A stretch of 25,237 bases of DNA. It comes from Rhodobacterales bacterium 34-62-10. Its GTDB lineage: Bacteria > Pseudomonadota > Alphaproteobacteria > Rhodobacterales > Rhodobacteraceae. The notes beneath the pieces were generated by a model that worked only from the letters and a program-made list of their open reading frames with translations, was not told where the DNA came from and ran no database searches. Numbering within the stretch: position 1 is the stretch's first letter; each line of letters starts with the position of its first letter. Below, piece by piece: positions 10,375 through 17,785 of the stretch. The position numbers and the translations under genes were made by a program. Location of the stretch: NCBI GenBank assembly GCA_002282555.1, contig NCJR01000002.1, positions 1-25,237 of the forward strand, written 5' to 3'.

Positions 10375-10502
10375 GCGGGGCGCGTCGTGGATAACGGTTA
10401 ATCCGTAGTGGTGGCATATGCACCGTCTGCGGAGGAGTCTCTCCTTCCAACGACATATTCTGGATTTGGACGCGCCCGACACGGGCGTTGACGGAGATAA
10501 AC
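10375..10502 (+). promoter_or_regulatory. Riboswitch expression platform / btuB leader
   Basis: The 128 nt between the aptamer and the btuB ATG contain no T-tracted terminator, so control is more likely translational. GGAGGA at 10431-10436 can pair with TCTCC at 10440-10444. The same TCTCC can instead pair with GGAGA at 10493-10497, which holds the btuB Shine-Dalgarno sequence. A compact hairpin, CGCCCG-ACA-CGGGCG at 10473-10487, sits just before the ribosome site. The pairings are read from complementarity only. Together with the aptamer this accounts for most of the 415-bp gene-free stretch 10088-10502; I see no gene there. Confidence 0.55.
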
Positions 10503-12338
10503 ATGAAATACCCCCTTTCCCTGATGGCATTCCTGCTGGCAGGCACCGCCCCCGTTTTCGCGCAGGACGCGCCGATTTTCGATCTGGATGAAATTGTCTT
10601 CTCGCCTAATCTGGTGCCCACGGCGCTGTCGCGTACCGGATCCAGTGTCACAGTCGTTTCCGAAGAGGAACTGTCTGCTGCCGGCGATCAGCAGCTATCC
10701 AGCTATCTCTCGCGTCTTCCCGGCCTCTCCGTTTCCAATGAAGGCGCGATGGGGCAACAATCTATTCTCCGGCTGCGAGGATCCGACTCCCGCTATGTCG
10801 CCGTGCTGGTAGATGGTGTCCGGGTCGATGATCCAACCGGGATCACCGTCGGCTTCAATTTCGGTCACTTGACCGCTGCTGACATCGGTCGGATCGAAGT
10901 GCTGCGTGGCTCTCAATCTGCTCTGTTCGGCGGTTCTGCCGTTGCAGGCGTCGTCAACATCACTACCAAACGCGCCGAGGCCGAAGGCTTCTCGCAGCGT
11001 TTCGCAGCTGAAGTAGGCAGCTTCGATTCCGCTTCGGCGCAGTATACGATGCAGTTCCGGGATGAGCAGTTCGAGGCGGCTCTTACGCTGTCCAAGGTAA
11101 AAACCGGCGGCTTTTCAGCCTACGACACGTTGCCCAAAGATCCGACACTTGAGGATGACGAGTTCGAAAGTGACCGTATAAGTTTTGCCATGCGGTATCA
11201 GGTATCGGATGTATTCGCGGTCGGTCTGACGGCCTTTGCGCAGAAAACTGACAGCGATTACGATGACTTCGGTGCCGATGCCAATAATCGCCAGGAACGG
11301 CAGGAAACAGGCGCGCGCCTTTTCGCCGAGTTCGAGACAGGCAATACCCAGCATGTTTTTGACGTGACCCGCTATGAGATCACACGTGAATTCTTCAGCC
11401 CCTCCCGTGATCGCTACAACGGGGACCGCACCGGTTTCAGCTATCAGGGCACGACGGAAATATCGCCGTCTCTGACGCTGGTATACGGGGCGGACACTAC
11501 CGAAGAAACCGCCCTGACTCCTTCGGATATTCGTAACAAAACGCGGATTTCGGGCATATTTGTTCAGGGTATCTGGGCGCCTTCCGATGATCTGGACATA
11601 TCGCTTACCGCCCGTGTTGACGAGAACAGCGACTTCGGCACCTTCTCGACCAGCCGAGTAGCCGCCGCATGGCAGGCCAGCGAGTCGGTCACGATCCGTG
11701 GCGCGCTTGCCCGCGGATATCGGGCGCCGTCAATCTTTGAACGCTTTGGAGAGCCGCTCTTCGACATCACGGGGAACCCCTCCCTTGAGCCGGAAAGCTC
11801 GGATAGTGCCGAGATCGGATTGGATTACACGCTCGCCAACGGGGGCGTTCTTGGTGCGACCGCGTTTTTCTTGTCGGTGGAGAACCGGATCGATTATGTC
11901 TTTGGCTCTCCGGCCCGTTATGAGAACGTAGTCGGTCGGTCAGAGACAAAGGGTGTCGAACTGTCAGCGAAGGTTCCGTTGAGTGACCGGATATCGGTAG
12001 GTGCCAACTATACCTACACCGATGCTCGCCGCCCTGATCGCACACGCCAGTCGCGTGTCGCGCGGCATGATTTTGGCCTGTCCTTGGATGCTGAAATCAC
12101 GGATCGTCTGCGGGGTAGCCTGTCGCTGCAGCATGTCGCGGATCGACCCGACGATGGGTTCCCTGCTGTTGCCATGGATGACTTCACTGTGGTGAACGCG
12201 AATTTCCGTTATGAGATCACGGACAGCCTTGAGGCCAGTTTCCGTATCGAGAACCTGTTCGATGAGCAATTCCAACATGTCGCAGGTTATGCGGCACCAG
12301 ATAGGGCGTTCTATGTCGGTCTTTCCAGCCGCTTTTAG
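10503..12338 (+). CDS. btuB: TonB-dependent outer-membrane cobamide receptor BtuB
   Basis: This is a 611-residue TonB-dependent receptor for corrinoid uptake through the outer membrane. A Sec signal peptide ends at about PVFA (residues 17-20). A TonB-box-like DEIVFS follows at 29-34. The plug domain covers roughly 40-155 and includes LRLRGSDSRYVAVLVDGVRV-type plug residues. The rest is a 22-strand-type barrel finishing with the classic C-terminal aromatic YVGLSSRF. The ATG at 10503 is 6 nt after GGAG. Its position directly after a cobalamin riboswitch and before btuFCD sets the substrate; the barrel alone would only say TonB-dependent receptor. It is the first gene of the overlapping ten-gene operon. 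Confidence 0.93.
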   Translation: MKYPLSLMAFLLAGTAPVFAQDAPIFDLDEIVFSPNLVPTALSRTGSSVTVVSEEELSAAGDQQLSSYLSRLPGLSVSNEGAMGQQSILRLRGSDSRYVAVLVDGVRVDDPTGITVGFNFGHLTAADIGRIEVLRGSQSALFGGSAVAGVVNITTKRAEAEGFSQRFAAEVGSFDSASAQYTMQFRDEQFEAALTLSKVKTGGFSAYDTLPKDPTLEDDEFESDRISFAMRYQVSDVFAVGLTAFAQKTDSDYDDFGADANNRQERQETGARLFAEFETGNTQHVFDVTRYEITREFFSPSRDRYNGDRTGFSYQGTTEISPSLTLVYGADTTEETALTPSDIRNKTRISGIFVQGIWAPSDDLDISLTARVDENSDFGTFSTSRVAAAWQASESVTIRGALARGYRAPSIFERFGEPLFDITGNPSLEPESSDSAEIGLDYTLANGGVLGATAFFLSVENRIDYVFGSPARYENVVGRSETKGVELSAKVPLSDRISVGANYTYTDARRPDRTRQSRVARHDFGLSLDAEITDRLRGSLSLQHVADRPDDGFPAVAMDDFTVVNANFRYEITDSLEASFRIENLFDEQFQHVAGYAAPDRAFYVGLSSRF

Positions 12339-13152
12339 AACCATCGCTCTGGGGGTGGCACTACTGGGTGCCGCCTCTCTTGCGGCATCTGCCGATGCGC
12401 CCAAGCGTGTCGTGTCGATGAACCTGTGCACCGATCAGTTGGCGATGCTTCTGGCGGATGAGGGGCAGTTGATATCCGTGTCGCATATCGCGTTTGATCC
12501 TTTGTCCTCGCCCATGGTTGAACAAGCAGCTCGGTATCGCAAAAACCATGGCCAGGCTGAGCAGATCTTCGCCATGCAGCCCGATCTGGTGTTGGCAGGG
12601 ATCTATAGCGACCCCTATAGCATTGGTCTTTTGCGGCGCTTGGGGGTGGAAGTCGTGCAGTTTCCCATGGAGCGGACTTTCGATGATATCCGCGCGAACA
12701 TCCTGAAAATGGGTCAGATTCTGGGGCAACAAGATGCGGCACGGCAGATGGTGACGCAGTTCGATACCGATCTTGCCGCGCTGGGTTCGGTGACCGCAGA
12801 GCATCCGACAGCCTTGCTGCATTATGCCAATAACTACACGTCAGGGGACAAGTCGCTGGCTCACCACATCCTTCTGGCCGCAGGTTTTGCGAATGCCACG
12901 ACCGAAGGCGGGATTGCCGCCGCGGGATCGGTTCCGCTGGAGCGGTTGCTATTGTTGATGCCGGATCTGGTGATTTCCGGCCAAACTTATCCCGGTGCCT
13001 CGCGTGCCGAAGAAGTGTTGGACCATCCGGCGTTGCGGCGGTTGCGAGAAAAGCAATCCGGCGCCAGACTGACGGATGCCGAGTGGGTGTGTGGAACCCC
13101 GTTCGTATTGCGGGCGGTTATGCGGCTGGTTGACATACGGAAGCGTATGTGA
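12313..13152 (+). CDS. btuF: Periplasmic cobalamin-binding protein (BtuF-type)
   Basis: This is a 279-residue class III substrate-binding protein of the BtuF/FhuD type, which hands corrinoid to BtuCD. The signal peptide is clear: R9 followed by IALGVALLGAASLAASA, with cleavage near A27. The mature start KRVVSMNLCTDQLAM matches the family's first strand and helix. MQPDLVLAGIYS and LLMPDLVISGQ are the usual central-domain edges. I chose the ATG at 12313, which has AGGG 6 nt upstream. It lies inside btuB, overlapping its last 26 bp, so translation is probably coupled. The longer open frame upstream is only the shadow of btuB. The product should be periplasmic. Confidence 0.9.
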   Translation: MSVFPAAFRTIALGVALLGAASLAASADAPKRVVSMNLCTDQLAMLLADEGQLISVSHIAFDPLSSPMVEQAARYRKNHGQAEQIFAMQPDLVLAGIYSDPYSIGLLRRLGVEVVQFPMERTFDDIRANILKMGQILGQQDAARQMVTQFDTDLAALGSVTAEHPTALLHYANNYTSGDKSLAHHILLAAGFANATTEGGIAAAGSVPLERLLLLMPDLVISGQTYPGASRAEEVLDHPALRRLREKQSGARLTDAEWVCGTPFVLRAVMRLVDIRKRM

Positions 13153-14144
13153 TGGCAGTGCGCACCCCACTGATCATTGTGCTGCTGTCCGCGTTGACCG
13201 CGTTGTTCTTCTTGTCGGTGATCATCGGACCGGCCGGGATCACGATGGCCGATACTCTGCGCGCGCTGCTATGGGGACAGGGAGAGGCAGCTACGCTGGT
13301 GATGCGCGAGATCCGTTTGCCGCGAGCGATACTGGCGGTCATGGTAGGCGCCTCTCTGGGTTTGGCAGGTGCGGCGATGCAGGGTTACCTGCGCAATCCG
13401 CTGGCCGAGCCTGGCTTGATCGGGGTGTCCGGGTCGGCAGCGTTGGGGGCTGTGATCGTGCTGCAGACGGGTCTGGCCGCCGTCTGGTGGCTGGCTTTGC
13501 CATTCGCCGCACTGGGCGGCGCTCTGGCATCTGTGCTTTTGATTCTGCTTCTGGCTGGGCCGCGCGGTTCGTCGCTGACCTTGATCCTTGCGGGGATTGC
13601 GATTTCTGCACTGGCCGGGGCGATGACAACGCTGGTGCTGAACCTGTCGCCCAATCCGTTTGCAGCAAGCGAGGTGGTGTTCTGGATGATGGGATCACTG
13701 TCGGACCGTTCCTTTGATCATGTCTGGATCGCGCTGCCTTTCATGATCATCGGATGGATTTTGCTTCTGTCGCTGGGGCGTCCCCTGGATGTTCTGACGC
13801 TGGGCGAGGATGCAGCCGCAACGATGGGTGTTGCGACCGGACGCACGCGTCTTGTTTTGGTGCTTGGCATTGCCGCCTGCGTCGGTGCGGCAACGGCCGT
13901 GGCGGGGGCCATCGGTTTTGTCGGTCTGGTTGTTCCGCATATTCTGCGACCGTTTGTTGGTGCGCGGCCATCTTCCCTACTCTGGGCATCGGCTCTGGGA
14001 GGCGCGGTGATGGTGCTGGCGGCGGATCTGGCGGTGCGCCTGATCCTGCCTGACCGTGATCTGAAATTGGGGGTGCTGATGGCGATCATCGGCGCGCCCT
14101 TCTTTCTGCATCTGATCTACAAAACGCGGGGTGAGGTGCGATGA
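13152..14144 (+). CDS. btuC: Cobalamin ABC transporter permease (FecCD/BtuC family)
   Basis: This is a 330-residue inner-membrane permease of the FecCD family with about ten hydrophobic segments. Family landmarks are RLPRAI at 55-60, the loop QGYLRNPLAEPGLIG at 77-91 and GFVGLVVPHILR at 255-266. The last is the cytoplasmic coupling region that meets the ATPase. I prefer the ATG at 13152, which overlaps the btuF stop by one base (TGATG), over the GTG immediately before it. GGAAG lies about 8 nt upstream. With btuF before and btuD after, it should form BtuC2D2. Sequence alone cannot separate cobalamin from siderophore permeases; the riboswitch and cbiZ supply the substrate. Confidence 0.92.
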   Translation: MAVRTPLIIVLLSALTALFFLSVIIGPAGITMADTLRALLWGQGEAATLVMREIRLPRAILAVMVGASLGLAGAAMQGYLRNPLAEPGLIGVSGSAALGAVIVLQTGLAAVWWLALPFAALGGALASVLLILLLAGPRGSSLTLILAGIAISALAGAMTTLVLNLSPNPFAASEVVFWMMGSLSDRSFDHVWIALPFMIIGWILLLSLGRPLDVLTLGEDAAATMGVATGRTRLVLVLGIAACVGAATAVAGAIGFVGLVVPHILRPFVGARPSSLLWASALGGAVMVLAADLAVRLILPDRDLKLGVLMAIIGAPFFLHLIYKTRGEVR

Positions 14145-14896
14145 CCCTGCTTGAACTGGATCACCTGACAGTGCGGCGTGGTGAATGCCCGGTTGTGGAT
14201 CATGTCACCCTGCCCGTTGCCGCCGGAGAATGTGTTGGCTTGATCGGACCGAATGGCGCGGGGAAAACAACCCTGATGCGCGCCGCTTTGGGGTTGGAGC
14301 CGTTCAGCGGGACGTCCAGCCTTGCCATGTTGACTGCAGTTGAGCGGGCAAGAACGGCCGCATTTCTTCCACAGGCACGGCAAATCGCGTGGCCCATGGA
14401 TGTGGAAACACTTGTGGCGCTTGGGCGGGTGCCCCATCTTCCGCGCGGAACAGCGCCGGGAGCGGTGGACCGTGCGGCGGTTGACGATGCACTGCACCGG
14501 TTGGGGTTGGACGGGTTCCGCCAACGGATCGCCACGCAGCTTTCGGGTGGTGAACAGGGGCGTGTCTTGATCGCCCGTGCCTTGGCGCAACAGACGCCCC
14601 TTTTGCTGGCGGATGAGCCGATTGCCGGTCTTGATCCAGCACAGCAGATTGCGACGATGCAGGTGTTTGCGGGCTTGGCGCAAGAGGGACGTGCCGTGAT
14701 TGTATCATTGCACGATCTGGGTCTGGCGGCGCGGCATTGCACGCGGCTGATTCTGATGCACCAAGGGCGACTGGTCGCGGATGGAACGCCTAATCAGGTG
14801 TTGACACCGGAACTGATGGCGCAGGTGTTCGGTATTTCGATCTGGCGGCAGGACAGCCCGCTTGGTCCCGTGTTGCAGCCGATGGGGGTGCTATGA
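14141..14896 (+). CDS. btuD: Cobalamin ABC transporter ATP-binding protein
   Basis: This 251-residue ATPase drives BtuC. It shows Walker A GPNGAGKT at 36-43, a Q-loop LPQ at 76-78 and the signature LSGGEQ at 134-139. Walker B LLLADEP lies at 154-160, the D-loop GLDP at 163-166 and the switch His at 191 in SLHDLG. All catalytic positions are intact. Its ATG overlaps the btuC stop by 4 bp (ATGA), and its own end overlaps cbiZ by 4 bp, indicating tight co-translation. Confidence 0.94.
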   Translation: MTLLELDHLTVRRGECPVVDHVTLPVAAGECVGLIGPNGAGKTTLMRAALGLEPFSGTSSLAMLTAVERARTAAFLPQARQIAWPMDVETLVALGRVPHLPRGTAPGAVDRAAVDDALHRLGLDGFRQRIATQLSGGEQGRVLIARALAQQTPLLLADEPIAGLDPAQQIATMQVFAGLAQEGRAVIVSLHDLGLAARHCTRLILMHQGRLVADGTPNQVLTPELMAQVFGISIWRQDSPLGPVLQPMGVL

Positions 14897-15564
14897 TCCA
14901 TCCGGTTCTTGAATATCCTTGGCTGACACTGGATCTGGGACGCGACATGCGCGTCATCAGTTGGGCACCCCATCGCCCCGGCCTTGTGACCGCGCGCCAG
15001 ATCCTGTGGCGTGAGGTCCGGAATGCGGACCTGACCGAGGATTTCGATGCACTGGGTTGGTTGGCGCAGGAATGCAAAGGTCGAGGCATGGAGCAGGCAG
15101 TAGCGATGCTGACCTCACGCAAGATCGCGACATTCTCGGTGGCGGATGCAAATGTCGAAGGGATCACCGCGCGGGCTGTGTCGACTGTCGGTTTGTCAAA
15201 TGCAGTAAGAGCCGCGGCGGAGGTTCATAAGCCGACAAAAATCAGGGCAAGTTATGGGACCATCAATATCGCGGTGACATTGAATTACCCATTAAACGAT
15301 ATCGGTTTGATTGAGGCACAAAGCATTGCAACTGCCGCCCGTACTGCGGCTGTGCTTGAATCGGGCGCCATGACCACTTCGGGTCCTGCGACGGGTACCG
15401 GCACCGACTGCATCGCTGTTGCGGCACCGGCGGGACAGGACGCATTCTGCGGATTGCACACACCGCAGGGCAAGGCGATCGCTTCGGCGGTCTATTCCGC
15501 CGTGCGCGAGGGTGCGGATCATTGGATCGCTGAAACAGGAGGGACGCCCTATGACCTTGGTTGA
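14893..15564 (+). CDS. cbiZ: Adenosylcobinamide amidohydrolase CbiZ
   Basis: CbiZ hydrolyses the amide bond linking the aminopropanol arm to the corrin ring, giving cobyric acid. In Rhodobacter sphaeroides CbiZ is known to take part in remodelling pseudocobalamin. The 223-residue length fits the family. Landmarks are TVGLSNAVR at 98-106, the Asn-rich NIAVTLN at 125-131, and the family-like GTGTDCIAVA at 168-177. The start overlaps btuD by 4 bp. Placing the enzyme directly behind its transporter suggests that imported cobinamide or foreign cobamide is cut as soon as it enters. The product should be cytoplasmic; no signal peptide or membrane segment is visible. Confidence 0.92.
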   Translation: MIHPVLEYPWLTLDLGRDMRVISWAPHRPGLVTARQILWREVRNADLTEDFDALGWLAQECKGRGMEQAVAMLTSRKIATFSVADANVEGITARAVSTVGLSNAVRAAAEVHKPTKIRASYGTINIAVTLNYPLNDIGLIEAQSIATAARTAAVLESGAMTTSGPATGTGTDCIAVAAPAGQDAFCGLHTPQGKAIASAVYSAVREGADHWIAETGGTPYDLG

Positions 15565-16369
15565 GAGATGCGTCATTCCGGATCTGAGCCCACAACGGAT
15601 CGTTTGCCTGACCGAAGAGACAGTCGAGACCCTTTATCTTCTGGGGCAACAAGACCGGATCGTTGGCGTGACCGGCTATGCCATAAGACCGCCGCAGGTT
15701 CGGCGCGAAAAGCCACGGGTCGGGGCCTTCACTTCGGCGGACATACCCAAGATCCTTGAATTGCGGCCTGATCTTGTGCTGACATTCTCGGACCTTCAGG
15801 CGGATATCGTGGCACAGTTGATCCGGGCGGGTGTCGCGGTGCATGCGTTCAATCAACGTGACATTCACGGCATTTTCAGGATGATCCGCACGCTGGGTGC
15901 GTTGACGTCTGTAGCGGAGCGGGCTGAAACCCTGATCGCGTCTTATGCGGAACGGATAGATGCGCTTCGCTTGGCTACGCCGAACATACGCATGCGTATT
16001 TATTTTGAGGAATGGGATGTTCCCATGATCTCGGGAATCCGATGGGCATCCGAACTGATTGGGGTGGCAGGGGGCGTGGATGTGTTCGAAAATCTGAGTT
16101 ACGCTCCTGCTGCAAAAGACAGGATTGTCACTTCCGAACAGGTGATTGCAGCGGCCCCGGATGTGATCATAGGGTCGTGGTGCGGCAAGAAATTGCGGCC
16201 CGAAAAGATTGCGGCGCGTCCGGGTTGGCATGAGATACCAGCCGTCAAGAACGGACATATTTTTGAAATCAAGTCCCCCCTGATCCTGCAGCCGGGACCC
16301 GCAGCCTTGGGCGATGGGCTGGATGCTATCTGCGCCATCGTCGCGGCGGTGAAGGAGGATCGGTCATGA
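15551..16369 (+). CDS. BtuF-like corrinoid-binding protein without signal peptide
   Basis: This 272-residue protein has the class III periplasmic-binding fold of BtuF: QRIVCLTEETVETLYLLG at 15-32, LELRPDLVLTFSD at 69-81, and IAAAPDVIIGSW in the second lobe. It begins MTLVERCVIPDLSP with no hydrophobic signal sequence or lipobox. The start at 15551 is strongly supported by AGGAGGG at 15537-15543, 7 nt upstream. Extending upstream gives only an Arg-rich shadow of cbiZ, still with no signal. Its EEW at 153-155 followed by a Gly-Ile-Arg-Trp segment resembles a subgroup of BtuF-like proteins annotated as cobalamin-binding. It overlaps cbiZ by 14 bp and exbB by 4 bp. It is a paralogue of the secreted BtuF in the same operon. 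A cytoplasmic corrinoid-handling role is inference. Confidence 0.82.
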   Translation: MTLVERCVIPDLSPQRIVCLTEETVETLYLLGQQDRIVGVTGYAIRPPQVRREKPRVGAFTSADIPKILELRPDLVLTFSDLQADIVAQLIRAGVAVHAFNQRDIHGIFRMIRTLGALTSVAERAETLIASYAERIDALRLATPNIRMRIYFEEWDVPMISGIRWASELIGVAGGVDVFENLSYAPAAKDRIVTSEQVIAAAPDVIIGSWCGKKLRPEKIAARPGWHEIPAVKNGHIFEIKSPLILQPGPAALGDGLDAICAIVAAVKEDRS

Positions 16370-17007
16370 CCGATTTGGGTCCGTTGTTCGGCATGATTGA
16401 ACGCGGCGGTGTCGTGATGTGGGTCATTGCGGCAATGTCTGTTCTGACCTTGGCGCTGATCTTCTGGAAACTTTGGCGATTTGCAGTGACGGGTCTTTGG
16501 CGCAAGGCGCAAGCGGAACAGGCGGTCGCGTTATGGATCGTCGGGCAGGATTCTGCGGCGCTGCTTATGGTCACCCCTGCGTCTGGGGTCCGGTCCCGTG
16601 TGGTAGCGCAAGCCATGACTGCGCTGCGTGATCCGATCCTGTCGCAGGATGGCGCGCGCGACGAGATTTTGCGGGTGGCGCGGCGCGAGTTGAATGAGGC
16701 ACGCAGCGGTTTGCGAGCGCTTGATCTGATATCAACCATCGCGCCCTTGCTGGGACTTTTGGGGACCGTGCTGGGGATGATCACGGCGTTTCAGGCGTTG
16801 CAGGCGACGGGCGCGCAGGCAGACCCGACCATACTTGCCGGTGGTATATGGGAGGCGCTTTTGACCACGGCAGCGGGGATGGCCGTTGCTATTCCAGCAG
16901 GGGTGGCGCTGGTCTGGATCGAAAGTCTGACGGATGGAGTTCAGGCCGATCTTGAGGATCTGGTGACGCAGATTTTCACCCGCGATCCGGCGGGCAAGGG
17001 GGTATGA
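16366..17007 (+). CDS. exbB: ExbB-type motor protein (MotA/TolQ/ExbB family)
   Basis: This 213-residue protein is the stator subunit that, with ExbD, uses the proton gradient to energise TonB. Three membrane segments are visible: about 16-37, 123-142 (STIAPLLGLLGTVLGMITAF) and 158-184. The second and third carry the conserved Thr, Gly and Pro residues of the channel. AAGGAGG at 16352-16358 gives a strong ribosome site 7 nt before the ATG. The gene overlaps the preceding BtuF-like gene by 4 bp. Membership in MotA/TolQ/ExbB is clear. I call ExbB rather than TolQ because the neighbours are exbD, tonB and btuB, not tolA, tolB or pal. Confidence 0.92.
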   Translation: MTDLGPLFGMIERGGVVMWVIAAMSVLTLALIFWKLWRFAVTGLWRKAQAEQAVALWIVGQDSAALLMVTPASGVRSRVVAQAMTALRDPILSQDGARDEILRVARRELNEARSGLRALDLISTIAPLLGLLGTVLGMITAFQALQATGAQADPTILAGGIWEALLTTAAGMAVAIPAGVALVWIESLTDGVQADLEDLVTQIFTRDPAGKGV

Positions 17008-17384
17008 TGTTCACCATAGACTCCCCGCGCCCTCGTCGAAAGCCCAGCCTTACGCCGATGATCGACGTTGTGTTCTTGCTGCTGGTGTTCTTTATGCTGG
17101 CATCGCGATTTGGGACGGATACAGTGGTGCAGCTTGCGCTTGGTGGGCAGGGTGCAGGCTATTCGGGGCCTCCTCGTCTGATTGATGTGCTACCCGAGGG
17201 GCAGCGCTTGAATGGTGTCGATCAGGCGCTTGACGAGGTTGTCGAAGCACTTGACCGAATGACGGAAACGCGGGCGGACACAATCGTCCTGCGCGCGCGC
17301 GACGGCGCTGCATTGCAACGGATGGTGACGGTTGTCGCGGCCCTGCGCGAGGCTGGATACACAAGTGTGGCAGTGTTGGACTGA
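17007..17384 (+). CDS. exbD: ExbD-type biopolymer transport protein, Asp-containing copy
   Basis: This 125-residue protein has a single N-terminal membrane helix and a periplasmic domain of the ExbD/TolR family. The helix carries PSLTPMIDVVFLLLVFF at about 13-29. The Asp after PMI is the expected proton-translocating residue, equivalent to D25 of E. coli ExbD. A second ATG three bases upstream (17004) is possible. I prefer 17007 because AAGGGGG would otherwise lie too close to the start. It overlaps the exbB stop by one base and exbD2 by one base. It is the functional-looking partner of the next gene. Confidence 0.91.
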   Translation: MFTIDSPRPRRKPSLTPMIDVVFLLLVFFMLASRFGTDTVVQLALGGQGAGYSGPPRLIDVLPEGQRLNGVDQALDEVVEALDRMTETRADTIVLRARDGAALQRMVTVVAALREAGYTSVAVLD

Positions 17385-17785
17385 TGCAAGGCGGGTTCCG
17401 GATTACAGCCAGCAGACGAAATCGCGGGGCGCGTGATGCTTTCGTGCCGATGATCAATATCGTCTTTCTGTTGTTGATCTTTTTCCTGCTGAGCGCGACG
17501 ATTGCGCCGCCGGATCCGTTCGATATGACCTTGCCCGAAGCCGATGTCGCAGAGACTGAGGCGGTCCCTTCGGCTGATGTGCTGCATGTGTCGGCTGCGG
17601 GAGAGTTACGTTTCGGTGAGGCGCGCGGTGATGCTGCCTTGCGCGCGGTGGCGGGTTTGCAGGGTGATGGACCCTTGGCCTTGCGCGCTGATGCGGAATT
17701 GGACGGGGTGGCGTTTTCCGCCTTGCTGGGGCGACTTGCGGGGCTTGGTGTGACCGAGATCGAACTGACGGTGCGGCAGCCATGA
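17384..17785 (+). CDS. Second ExbD-like protein with Asn at the proton-pathway Asp
   Basis: This 133-residue protein has the ExbD layout: a short basic N-terminus (TASRRNRGARDAF), one membrane helix, then a periplasmic domain. The helix reads FVPMINIVFLLLIFF, so the expected Asp is Asn (codon AAT at 17456-17458). The neighbouring ExbD has Asp at the same place. The rest of the helix is well conserved and the frame is open, so this is not a decayed pseudogene. The ATG overlaps the exbD1 stop by one base, and tonB overlaps its end by 4 bp. It probably acts as a structural or regulatory partner in a mixed ExbD dimer. That role is inference. Confidence 0.88.
   Translation: MQGGFRITASRRNRGARDAFVPMINIVFLLLIFFLLSATIAPPDPFDMTLPEADVAETEAVPSADVLHVSAAGELRFGEARGDAALRAVAGLQGDGPLALRADAELDGVAFSALLGRLAGLGVTEIELTVRQP

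Noticed and set aside
10431..10487. Rho-independent terminator within the btuB leader
   Set aside because: The hairpins are not followed by a T-run, so translational control fits better.
15419..15550. Upstream extension of the second BtuF-like gene that might supply a signal peptide
   Set aside because: The extra residues are Arg/Ser-rich with no hydrophobic core and are the shadow of cbiZ; the ribosome site supports 15551.
17384..17785. Second exbD as a pseudogene
   Set aside because: The frame is intact, the helix is otherwise conserved, and it is translationally linked on both sides.
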